A DNA stretch of 64,000 bases from Aurelia coerulea (lineage: Eukaryota; Cnidaria; Scyphozoa; Semaeostomeae; Ulmaridae): the NCBI GenBank assembly GCA_039566865.1, contig CM076944.1:22995001-23059000 (forward strand). The letters are read 5' to 3'. A program made the translations under genes and the position numbers. Each line of letters begins with the position of its first letter. The stretch's first letter is position 1. Below, piece after piece: positions 54,276 through 64,000 of the stretch. Under the pieces are notes generated by a model that had not been told where the DNA came from, made no database searches, and was given only the letters and a program-made list of their open reading frames with translations.

Positions 54276-55902
54276 ATTAAGGTTACTGTATCCCTTCAGG
54301 ACGATAAAAAGTTTTTTCCGATCAATTTGTGGATTTTTAGATCATTGGATAGTGGGGCGCTACGAAAATCGATGTTATACGGCGAATTTCCGGGGCCTTG
54401 TTTTAGCCTCGTTTTCCGTAAAACCATATAAATTCAAGAAGCTGTTTAAGCTGCCAACTATAAATCAACGGCAAACATAGCAACATGCTAAACATTAAAT
54501 TTTTCTAAAAATTTAATTTTCTAACTTCCGGTCATGTGATATGATGTCACAGTACTCAAAATACCATTTCAATGGGACGATGCCATAAGCTTTTATCTGC
54601 TTCTTCATGATCGCTTCGGAGCTCGTCTATGTTATGAAATGCTCTTTTGCTGAAGTGAGCCTTGTTTGAGAAGAAGATAATCATATCTTATGAATCTTCT
54701 TTCCTTTTTTATTATTGATCTTATGATAGCACTGAAAAGGGATTCCATATTTTCAAAAAGTTTTTTGCCGATCAATCTCCTTATGGCAGCAGCGAGGTCT
54801 ATAAAGTATATATAAGGGGGTTTTTTTGTGGATTTAACAAGTTTTTGATATTAGGATCATTGTTCTTAGAGTGGCAACAACCTTCTGTACCACCTTTCCA
54901 GCTTTCTAAATTTCACAAGGTCAAAGACATTTGCCTGTTTTTCGTGTTTTTCTGGTGATGTTGATATGTTGGTGCTTCTTTTTTTCAAGATTAGCACACA
55001 CATCTACCTACAATTTCTAACAATTTCAAGGAATTTTAGTTTATTTTTCAGCGAATTATAAGCAATTTAAAGTAAGGTATTTTCTGCAAGGATAATGCTG
55101 TTTACATGACGAGGATTATTTGAGAACTAAAGGTTAAAGGTTTCAAGTGCCTTTGATCTCCTGCTGAATGGATTTTGCGGTTATAATGCCAATTATGTCA
55201 TCGTAAACTCTGCACTAAATACATACAGGATTACTCTGTTTACTCTTGTGGCCAGATTGAAGTTAATCATTTTCAACAGTGGAACTGTACTCTTGTGGCC
55301 AGATTGAAGTTAATCATTTTCAACAGTGGAACTGTACGCTAAGAAATTTTTTCGGCGCTTTTCTCAAAATAAATTTTTCAGCAACCAATGGGTATTCATA
55401 CAGCTCCCTGTACCCAACGGCTTGATATAATTGACTGAAATTTGGCAGACAGAGAGAAAAGGCATAGCGGGACCAAAGTGTGTCTCACTTTAGAGAAAAA
55501 TTGCATGGTCCAAATTTTACATTTGAATGAATCTCAAAACGAGGCCAGGGAGCGAGGGGCAAAATTGTTTTATTAATTATTCTGAAGCTAAGGCATGCAA
55601 AAGAAATTTGAGATAGCCTTTGCTAGATTAATGTGTTGAGAACGCAAAAATCTCATTGAGATTTAAATGAAACATATCTAGGGGGACAGGGAGGTTCTAG
55701 AAGGGGGGAAGGTCCGATTTTCACGTTTTCGGATGTATAACGCCCAATTTTCGGACATTTGTATTCTTTTTGGCTCGTAAATACTCCCTATTTAATGACG
55801 AATCGAATGATGTATAGTTCATACGTGTTATGTCGCGGGCGTGATAATCAAGAGAGAAAACACCGTGAGTGGTCACTGAAGGGATACAGTAACCTTAACA
55901 AC
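54276..55902. mobile_element. Inverted-repeat element, TTAAGGTTACTGTATCCC ends
   Basis: TTAAGGTTACTGTATCCCTT on the left is matched by AAGGGATACAGTAACCTTAA on the right, 1.6 kb apart. No transposase frame was recognised inside. The target duplication is unclear. Confidence 0.75.
55241..55334. repeat. 47-bp tandem duplication
   Basis: TACTCTTGTGGCCAGATTGA begins at 55241 and again at 55288. The two 47-bp units are identical by eye. Confidence 0.92.
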
Positions 55903-56486
55903 GATTTTCGATCAAACGGCAATAAATGTGCTGGTGACATCCGCTACCTGTGAAACACTGCACTTTTGTATTATTTGCTGTGATAAGTTTCTTTCCGATT
56001 TGATCAAGTAGTTTAGGCCCTTTTCAGGCAATTCGCAAGGAAGGAATTTTCGTAAAATCGAATTTACCTATATTGTCAGTCAGTACTCATAAAGACACAA
56101 GAAAAATATCAATAATTCTTATCGCTATCTACCAAATCTCGATACATTCAAATCCATCCAATATACTCTAGGTAGTTCGATTTTTCAAACGTGCGAACTT
56201 TTTTTGGCGTACACATGGAGACCAGGCATACGTTTGCTACCCATATGTTAGCACTACATCCATACCAGTATTCAGACCAACCTACATAGACTAGCGTGGA
56301 CCAGCTTCGAATAGCTTTAAACAAAGCAAGTGTTTGTGGAATTTCATTAAAGTTACCCCGACTACGTTAACTTACGCTGTGTATTTATTTTCCCTTTATA
56401 CATTACTGATTGACCCCATGTTGCTATCTGTGTGTTCAAATTCCTTTTTATTGTGTTTTACTTATTACTCATCATTTATATTCCAG

Positions 56487-56531
56487 TTAATTCTGCTAGA
56501 TTTCACCCTTTGGACCAAATGGTCTGCACTG
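56487..56531 (+). CDS. WDR37: WDR37 micro-exon (VNSARFHP)
   Basis: This 45-bp exon lies between TATTCCAG and GGTAAGAT. With the flanking split codons it reads VNSARFHPLDQMVCTG, matching vertebrate VNSIKFHPSEQLALTAS. This is the first strand of the second WD repeat. It was located because the phase-1 ends of the neighbouring exons required an insert beginning with (T)N-AAY-TC. Both ends are phase 1. Confidence 0.9.
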
Positions 56532-58142
56532 GTAAGATTTGTTTTGCAGTTTTTTAACAGAAATTTAACTCCTCACATTTGTTAGAATTTTGTATGAGCA
56601 TTAAAACATTTGCCATACTCCTAATGAGTTGCAGCGACTGTATTGTTCGCAACAATCTTCATACATAAACGAGTTAGTTAATATCAACAAACGATTTTTT
56701 ACAGTGATTGCACAGACATAGGGTCCATGTTTTTCAAGATATGTTTCACATTTAGATTATAAAAAAGATATGCTATGGCGGCTTGTTTAAACAATTCGAG
56801 GAATTCGAGCGAAGATTTGATCGAAATATTGAAAGAATCTATGCTGATATGGGTCACGGTAAATCAATTTCATAACCATGATTAAAATAACATTTTACCT
56901 GTATTTTTATTTGACATCACCCACAACTTTTTTCAGAACTAAAGCAAAAACTATTTGATTAAAACCAGCCTCGACAACAGTTAGAAAACACTTAGGAAAT
57001 GCCACAGAAACTCAGCAACATTTTTTCAACTTCACAGCAAAGGTTTTTGATACCCACGGAGCAAAGTTTCGAAAATTCACGGCAAGAGTTTTTGAAAGCC
57101 ACAGCAAAAGTTTTGGAAACTTGAAAAATCACGGCAAAAATTTCGAGAACGGCCATGGCCAGAGGAAAGTTTTTCAGAACAATGGGATACTGAGCAAGGT
57201 TCCTAATAGCTTGACTGGCAAAGCCCTTCTTATTTCTCTCCAAAGTGATTGAGGTGGTGAGATATGGACTCCTAGCAGAAGGCAGGTTCAATGATTTCTG
57301 GACGTCGTTTTTATAGACAGAGTATCCAGCCTATGTAGTATAGAAGGGACACGACAAGGATCTTGATCTACGAGGAAAGGGCAGACAGTGTTAACCCTTT
57401 GAGCTATCAAACGCACTCTATTTTGGTTGGGGGGATGGCAAAGAGCTCCCACCTGACTCTTGACTTGTTATAGGTAGAGCAACAAGATTTGATGTGCTCA
57501 TAGCTCCAGGCATATTATCTCTGAAAGTATTTTTAACTTTAGAATTAAAGATGAGAGTTATAGATTTTTAAAACATAAGGGAAGCGTTAAATCTTCACAA
57601 GATTGCATAAATTCGTCTTCCGGTTGATTTGATTGCTTGAGAAGAGCTTTGCGTACTTTGCTACAATTTTATTTTGACAGTTTCGATATCTTGATTATCT
57701 TCAGAATTACAGCATGTTTTCTGTTGGAAGGATTCGTGAAAAGTTAAAAAAAGTTGATAGAGTCGCAAATTCTAAATCAAGAAAGGAAACAGAACAGTTT
57801 AAAGAGTCATGTTTCTGAAGCTCTATGATATCGCGCTAAGCAGAAATCTGAAGCTTCTCTGGTTTACGATTTAGAAATTTGAAAATGCCATGACATCAAA
57901 ACTGGTTGAAACATAGAAAAACGCTGAAATTCTTTACATAATCAAGTTATCACAACTTGCCAATACAATTATTGCAAAGTACCTGAAATTGCTTGCAAGC
58001 CATTAAGTCAAACGGAAGATGCGTGAACCATTTGCAATCCAATTTGAAAACTTCTAAGCCTTGCTGATTTTTAGAAATTTTGACTGAAGTCAACATGAGT
58101 ACTTCTCAGGCAAAGAAATAAAAACTATTTCATTCCCATCAG
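56532..58142 (+). other. WDR37 intron 6
   Basis: Around 57000-57160 are four or five degenerate units of about 30 bp of the form CACGGCAAAAGTTTTTGAAA. No gene or complete element was seen otherwise. Confidence 0.5.
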
Positions 58143-58234
58143 GTGCTGGTGATGGTTCTTGTCACATTTGGAGAACAAGTTTATCCTTCACAGATTTAAG
58201 AAGCAAGTCCCCATCAGGCCTTGATTCCCCAAAT
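58143..58234 (+). CDS. WDR37: WDR37 exon, end of second WD repeat
   Basis: It starts after CCCATCAG and reads (G)AGDGSCHIWRTSLSFTDLRS then KSPSGLDSPN. This parallels vertebrate SGDQTAHIWRYAVQLP. GDGSCHIW is the D-to-W strand that closes the second blade; the rest is the less conserved start of the linker. It ends in phase 0 at AAT|GTAAGT. Confidence 0.88.
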
Positions 58235-59875
58235 GTAAGTTCAAAATGAAAAGGTCATTATTTAGACTGTTTATATCTTACTTTACAAAAAGTTACAATA
58301 GGGATAGAAATCTGAAAGGTTTACTACGAATGCTGCGCTTCTTTCTACAACCAGCCAGGGTTTTGCACTCTTAAACTACCGGGTGTCCCAATAAAAGTAT
58401 ACAAATTTGGTTGACTCCAGCGATGTGAATTTAGCTTTAATCAATGGCTAATCACTCTTAAAATGTTCCTAGATAATTAACTTGAACATAGATACCTCGT
58501 TTGTTGGTATTGGTGTTTTGAGAGCAGACATCAATCTTGAAAGCTCAAATTTGCGTCCACCTGCAAACCAGAGCTTTTTTGGCCTGAGCAAGTTCCTGAA
58601 GCACATCGAAATTAATAACTGAAATTAATGAAAAATTAAGAAACTGCCCAATGGGTGACTGGGGGGGGGGGGGGGGATGAGTGACTTCTAGAAAACAGAA
58701 TAACACAGGATCTAGCATTGTTCAAATTTTATCGAGGCTATCGTTGATTTATACGCTGTCCCTTAAGAATTTGTTGAGGCCAAAAGGCTAAAGCTCTGGT
58801 TTGCAGGAAGAGGCAAATTTGAGCTTTGAAGATTAACATGCCTGCTCTCAAAGCACCAATACCAACAAATGAGGTACCTATGTTCAAGTTAACTATCGAC
58901 GAACATTTTTAGAGTGATTAAACATTGATTGAAGCTAAATTCACTTGGCTGGAGTCAACAAAATCCAGATATATTTTTTGGGACACCTGGTATGCCATGC
59001 AATGCACCTATGCAAGAAATGTAATGATAGATAAATGATGAATAAAATGCCTCAGGAGGATGCTTAGTTTTTTCCTTCTTCTTTCGATATCTTCTTCTTG
59101 TTCTCATGTCAGAAAAAGGTGTGAGTTTAACAAGCCATATCTATTTGAAAACTAGATTCGTTGAAGTTTTATTTATTGCAGGAGAAAGGTCAAGCTAGTT
59201 ATAGTAATTTAGTTTGTTGAAATCGTTCAGTTATTTGCATATTTATCTGCAATTTTGTTATTTAGCTATTTTCGTGAAAATTATCGCTACTACCAGAACA
59301 TTTCTACTTCCTAACAGTGACAATGCGATTAATAGTCCCTAAAGGATAAGAAATATGTTGGAATAATTTTTCTTTCGTGCTCCAATACAATGCATGCCTT
59401 TTTTAAATTTGTTGGTACGGCAAAAGTATGTTTGTCATGGTTTAGAAGTTCACGCATCAGTTAATATCAATTTAATTGTCTGTTTTAGGAATATTTGCAA
59501 AACACGATTTTACTGAAATTGTTCGTAACTAAGAAATTGAACAAGCAAATTTCATATCCAAGTTAGCCTTTCTTCCATGGAACAAAGTTTAAAGAAAATA
59601 ATTTGCACCTTAAGCTGCATCTATAAAGATTGGCAAACATTCCACGTTCTTTCTGATGCACCTGCTATATCTAGCGTTTTAGCTAGATTCCAGGACATCA
59701 TTCTCGCTTTATTTTGTTTACATTTAATCAGCCATAGAAATCCTTATGTTTTCGATCGCGAAATGCTTTGTACTGGTGTATCATTCATAGACAACAGGTC
59801 TCATCATTATAAAACCTGCCTTTGTCACTTCGCGCTTATCTGCTTTCCTAAACAGTACTTTCAATTTCCATGCAG
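58235..59875 (+). other. WDR37 intron 7
   Basis: It contains a complete fold-back MITE (58377-58992). The rest shows nothing I can identify. Confidence 0.6.
58377..58992. mobile_element. Fold-back MITE, TACCGGGTGTCCC ends, 230-bp arms
   Basis: TACCGGGTGTCCCAATAAAA begins and TTTTTTGGGACACCTGGTA ends the element, with TA at both borders. Almost the whole sequence is two inverted arms sharing GACTCCAGC, AACTTGAACATAG, TTGGTATTGGTG(C)TTTGAGAGCA and AACCAGAGCTTT(A). They are separated by a short centre with a G run at about 58661-58676. Confidence 0.92.
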
Positions 59876-59924
59876 AGTTCCCGACCCGGATCCGGAGATG
59901 ACGAACAAGATGATGACTTGGAAG
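59876..59924 (+). CDS. WDR37: WDR37 small exon, acidic linker
   Basis: It follows TCCATGCAG in phase 0 and reads SSRPGSGDDEQDDDLE, with donor GAAG|GTATTG in phase 1. Vertebrate WDR37 has an acidic stretch at the same place (EDEVECSDKDEPDLDGD) between the second and third blades. Sequence alone would not identify so short an exon; phase, position and acidity together support it. Confidence 0.75.
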
Positions 59925-61302
59925 GTATTGTTTGGTTTTTATTATTAATTAGGAGACATATAATACTTTCTGAATTCCGATATCATAGAACCCCTATATC
60001 AACAGTCCCCGGTGTATCGAACATCTGGTATTTTCTTGCTTTCACAAACTCTTGGTTAAACGAGCTCCTAATGGGTAAATGAACTCATCGGTTAAACGAA
60101 CTTCTGATTTACAAACAAAAGATCAGGTCTGTTTGTAATGAATTCCTGTATATATATAATTTTTTACATAATCTTTATGTCCTATATATATATATATATA
60201 TAATTTTTTACAGATATTTTTCCATTTCTGCCTTATCTGAAAGTCTTTAAAAACAACTTTACTTTCGGTTCTTGTCACTATTTAACAACCACTGCAGAGA
60301 AGAATTCAGTAGAACGAGTTAACTATAATATAAAATTTCTAGTGGGAAACGAGGCACATCAATTCAAGGTTAATGACAATTTGCAAAGAGGGAAACCAAC
60401 GTAGTTAATTTGCAAACATACTGGAGAAGATGCCAAAACAAATGAAGAGTCACCAGGATTACTTCCTATAAATCTTGGCAGTTTTGAAGCTTGTCCTTTT
60501 TGCGTAATTTTTGTTGTTCAAACTATGGTTTCATAATTTGACTTTCTTGCTTTTTCTGAAAGGAATGAAATATTGACCATCTATTAGATTTATTTGGTTT
60601 TAGATTTTTCAAAATATTTACTTTTGTTGGGTCACCGATTATTTGCTGGTTTACCTTACTTGAGCATAGGTTCAATTTGAAAAAGTTGATGTGAAATTTT
60701 ATGACCTTATTCCTTTAATTAAATGGCTTGAAAGAAACGTTAGTTATTCTGCTATATTTCTACTGTTGGACATTCCTTGAATCTTCAATATTTTCAGGAG
60801 TAGGGTATTTTCTTCTTTTTCTAAGAGTTCAAGAAAAATATGAAAAGATTACTTTTTATCATCGTAGTTTCTTTTAACTTTTGAGGAATCACAGAACAAC
60901 CTTCAAGAAAATCTTTCACTCTTCTGGTTTATGATTTAGAAATTTGAAGTCACATCCTCAAATGAGTTGAAATGTGTAATTTTGAAAATACTCAAGATTT
61001 CTGAAAAGTTCAACGGTAGAATCATAGCGAAGTAGGTACATTTCCTTTCCAGCCATTTAGTTTGAAGAAAGTGGTCATAGAATACTACACCCACCTTTTT
61101 ATACCAATGTAAAGATTTGAAACCTAAGCTCCTTGTTTGTAGCATAGCATTCAAGAGACAACTTAGTGATAACGGAGAAAACAGGGATCAGAAATGAAAT
61201 TGTGACAACTGTCTTTAGACGCATAGATTGAGATTTAAAGGGGTAATCTTGCGTAGATTTTTGTGAGTTGTAACTGGTGATCATCACCACTTTTTTATTT
61301 AG
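59925..61302 (+). other. WDR37 intron 8
   Basis: It has a TA-repeat stretch with a local duplication (about 60150-60210). Otherwise there are no genes or elements that I recognise. Confidence 0.5.
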
Positions 61303-61365
61303 CTCCTGATGGACAACATTGCCACAAAGTCCGATCGGCTTTGTCAGAGCTAAATGGCCATGAAG
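61303..61365 (+). CDS. WDR37: WDR37 exon, lead-in to third WD repeat
   Basis: TATTTAG|CT completes the Ala codon; the exon reads APDGQHCHKVRSALSELNGH then E, with donor GAAG|GTAAAT in phase 1. The vertebrate counterpart is CPTIRVPLTSLKSHQG. The NGHE end is the GH turn that opens the third blade. The next exon (vertebrate VVIAADW...) was not found before 64000. Confidence 0.82.
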
Positions 61366-61840
61366 GTAAATAAGAGTCATGTTTTTAAGGGCACTGTAAG
61401 AATATCCTGTTATCGTTCTTCCTTTTTGTCAGGGTATTGAGTTGCTCGATATTATCATCAACTATGGAATTTTTTCATTCTCACTTGAAACAATACAGCG
61501 TTTTGTAAAAGCTATAGCGGGAGTCTTGGATTCGCTAGAGACAATCGGCGATACTTGATATTTAGATCTGCTGCTGTTGCACAGCAAACCAGTTTGGTTT
61601 TGAAATTGACTGGTTTGGGATAATTACATGGTGTGCAGCAAAAATGATAGTTTAGTATGGCTCTATCGCAGTTTTTGGCGAGCGGATCGAGGCTTACAGT
61701 TACGGGATGGCCAAGTTTCGGAGAAATCCTTGTCATGACCACACTCTTCAAATTATCGGGAAACGTGGCAAACGCCCTATTCATGTGGTGTTTGAGATGT
61801 ATCTATAAGATCAGTTAGGTGACCACGTAATCCTTACTCA
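61366..61840. other. Start of WDR37 intron 9
   Basis: No further WDR37 exon was recognised here. The rest of the intron within the window is LINE sequence. Confidence 0.5.
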
Positions 61841-61859
61841 TCCTAAAACCAACAATTTA

Positions 61860-62158
61860 TGCATGTGACACATCTGTAGATGCCGTCATAATGAAATTAG
61901 AGGACGATTTACAGAAGCTCCTAGATTGGTTTAAAAATAATAGAATGTATGCCAATCCAGCGAAATTTCAAATGATGTTTTTATGTCTCAAGAGTGACAA
62001 TTCATTCTGCCTCAACATCGGTGGACAACAAATTAAGCAGAGCGAGCAGGTAAAGCTCATCGGCGTAGAAATAGACAACTCTTTAACATTTGACGCACAC
62101 GTCAAGGAGTTATGTCGAAAAATAAACCAAAAATTATGTGCGTTCTCAAGAATAAGAC
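61860..62158 (+). mobile_element. LINE reverse-transcriptase fragment (+ strand)
   Basis: It reads TIYACDTSVDAVIMKLEDDL, then QKLLDWFKNNRMYANPAKF, LIGVEIDNSLTFDAHVKEL and CRKINQKLCAFSRI. The palm motif that should be YADD is YACD, so the catalytic Asp pair is damaged. Similarity stops at about 62158, where the 3' tail of the opposite-strand LINE begins. It is 5'-truncated and interrupted. Confidence 0.85.
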
Positions 62159-64000
62159 TTTGTTTGTTTGTTTGTTACCTTATTTTTATTCGATTTTTTT
62201 TTACACCTAGCTATACATATATATAAATATATACACATACAACTAATCTAAATCGAATCTACTAACAAAAGGAAAAATAACTAAGGAAGTTAATACGTAA
62301 ATACAGAAGATAAATATCAAAGCTACGTGGATATAAATGGACAAAATCTACATGATATCATTATATTTACAAGCGTTGCATTTACAGGTGGGGCCATTCC
62401 ATTGTTTTATCCTGATTTTGAAACTGTTTAGATTGTCAGCTGATTTTAGTTCATTTGGCAAACAGTTCCAGATCCGAGGTCCCATGGCTTTAAGGCTCTT
62501 GGAACCAAAAGTTACCTGATTTGGTCGAAAGTGATTTAAATTGTTGGGATTCCGAGATGGATGCTTTGAAGTTCTTGAACTAAAAATGTTACGCATAAAA
62601 GCTGGATTCAAGTTTTTTATTGTCTTAAATATTTCAACACAGAGGGTTCTCTGACGAGCAACTTGCATTGTGCATTTTTTGACCTAAGAAGAAGATCATC
62701 ATAGGAATTTTTATGATCATTGTACAAAAATCTTAGCGAACGTTCCTGTATTCTTTCAATTTTCTGAACAGATTTTGAAGATGAAAAGTACCAAACTAAA
62801 GGACAGTAGTTAAAATTAGAATATACAAAGCTTTGAACCAAAACTTCTTTTTCAGCAAAACCAATAAATGACTTAAGTCGCTTAAGAACGTTTAGTTGTG
62901 CTGCGGCTTTTTTGCAAAGGTTTGATATGTGTGGGTCAAAGTTCAATTTGTAATCTAGTGTTACACCTAAGAGTTTAACAGTCTCCTCAGATTTGATGGA
63001 ATGTCCTTGGAAATCTAGATTTATGCCACAAGTGTTTGTCTGGTCTTTTTTAACAAAAAGTGCATGGAATTTGTTAGGGTTAGCAATCATTTCATTTTGG
63101 TCGAGCCAAGACAAAGCGTTGTCTGCTTTGCTTTCTAAAACCTTGACAAGATCTGGCAAGGACTTGGAAAAGAAAGCTAGCGTGTTGTCATCAGCATAAT
63201 TGTACATGGTTGCTTGCTTTATGAAAGAGAAAAGATCATTTATGTAGAAGTTGAAAAGAATAGGGCCTAACACTGATCCTTGGGGTACCCCTGAAACAAT
63301 TTCTTGAAAAGAACTGCAGACATTATTTATCCGGACACTCTGCTTCCGTCTTTTCAGATAGGAATAGAGAAGAACCAATGCATTTTCATCAAAGCCATAT
63401 GCATGAAGTTTAGCTATAATCAAATCGTGCGGGATGCAATCAAAAGCCTTTGATAGATCCATTAAGACGGACCCTACAATAAAATTATTATCAAGCTTAG
63501 ATTTCCATTCTTCTACAAGTTTGATTAAAACATGCTGTGTACTGTTCTATAAGCTGCAATAAAGATCGAAAGGGTCTTATCAAGGAAGGGGCTGAGCTGT
63601 TCCTTTAGAATTTTTTCAAAGATTTTGGAAAAAGTGTTAAGTACACTGACTGGACGATAATTCCTCTCCACAGTACGAACTGGTTCACCTTTGTCTAAAG
63701 GGCAGACTGCTGCAGTTTTTGCATTCTGGGGAAAAATGAAATTTCGAATGCTACAATTGATGGCGTTGGTAAGAGGAACAGCCAAATCATCGCTAGCCAG
63801 AGAAACAAGTTTTGGTGGAATTTGATCAACACCTGTTGATTTTCTGCTATCGAGCATTTTCAATTGGAGCCATACATCTCTAGCAGTAACCTCATTGAAA
63901 GAAAAGGATTCAAAAGTATGTTCAGGGTCTTGGACTATAGCTAGAATACTCGGTGATGACCATTCCTCGATGAAGAGAAAGCTAAAATGCTACTAACATC
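62159..64000 (-). mobile_element. LINE (CR1/L2-like), 3' two thirds, minus strand
   Basis: On the minus strand the reverse transcriptase runs from the window edge: EVTARDVWLQLKMLDSRKST, NYRPVSVLNTFSKIFEK, MDLSKAFDCIPHDLI, SGVPQGSVLGPILFNFYIND and the catalytic YADD (at about 63200). Then come LLGVTLDYKLNFDPHI, FNYCPLVW and the closing IWNCLPNELKSADNLNSFKI. The protein is broken into at least three frames, with shifts near 63530 and 62640. The 3' UTR ends in (ACAA)n at about 62159-62180, exactly where the older + strand LINE is interrupted. The 5' part lies outside the window. Confidence 0.92.

Larger units (their letters stand above)
53451..56486 (+). other. WDR37 intron 5
   Basis: It contains a diverged ACCGGGTG-type fold-back pair (left about 53579-53720, right about 56000-56213), a CCCGGGG-type MITE (53823-54140), a large inverted-repeat element (54276-55902) and a 47-bp tandem duplication (55241-55334). 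Confidence 0.6.
8394..64000 (+). other. WDR37: WDR37 gene locus (partial, continues past right edge)
   Basis: The nine exons given separately join in phase into 286 codons that follow vertebrate WDR37 in order: a basic N-terminus with the LSIRR motif, the IEREFE-x-x-YIEN helix, a linker ending KLKTRYKVSTSKIVSS, the first WD repeat (GHKDGIWEV), the second (VNSARFHP ... HIWR), the acidic linker, and the start of the third. Human WDR37 is about 494 residues, so roughly 200 codons lie beyond the window. WDR37 is a WD40 scaffold reported to pair with PACS proteins; which partner acts in this organism is unknown. The introns carry nearly all the transposons of the window. Confidence 0.9.

Noticed and set aside
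56760..56870. Possible WDR37 exon reading FKQFEEFERRFDRNIERIYA
   Set aside because: It lies after the micro-exon 56487-56531, does not match WDR37 at that place, and the phases of the neighbouring exons join without it.
60136..60210. TA-rich stretch as a promoter
   Set aside because: It is a simple TA repeat with a local duplication inside an intron; nothing indicates a transcription start.

Overview
This is a window of animal (metazoan) nuclear DNA, AT-rich and crowded with transposable elements. Spliced genes with short phase-matched exons, an intronless rhodopsin-class receptor, a BEL/Pao LTR retrotransposon, CR1/L2-like LINE 3' ends with microsatellite tails, a tRNA-like SINE and very many small hAT-type and mariner-type MITEs fit an early-branching marine animal. 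A cnidarian such as a coral or anemone is my best guess, but nothing in the window proves the lineage.

The backbone is one host gene on the + strand, an orthologue of WDR37 (WD40-repeat protein 37). I could assemble nine exons between 8.4 kb and 61.4 kb: 8394-8651, 10988-11110, 15077-15135, 22148-22289, 53379-53450, 56487-56531, 58143-58234, 59876-59924 and 61303-61365. Their splice phases join without a break into 286 codons, from the N-terminus through the first two WD repeats and the acidic linker. The gene runs off the right edge. Its fourth intron is about 31 kb and holds most of the window. Upstream on the same strand are the last two exons of a separate gene (2680-2750 and 5120-5462) encoding a C2-like domain at its C-terminus.

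Inside the 31-kb intron, antisense to WDR37, is an intact intronless class A GPCR gene (24995-26107, minus strand). A 190-bp MITE lies just upstream of its start codon. Further on are a broken F-box-like reading frame (30.5-31.7 kb), a 5'-truncated LINE split by two different MITEs (39.4-41.0 kb), and a nearly intact BEL/Pao element (44820-50629). That element has 232-bp LTRs that look identical and a single frame break in a G run.

The other introns and the spacer hold more elements: hAT-type MITEs with readable 8-bp target duplications, fold-back elements with ACCGGGTG/CACCCGGT ends flanked by TA, nested insertions up to three layers deep, and a CAGTGGCG-ended repeat carrying 123-133-bp tandem units. 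One terminal-inverted-repeat family ranges from about 412 bp down to complete-looking insertions of 55 and 40 bp. The right edge is a LINE on the minus strand inserted into an older LINE on the plus strand.
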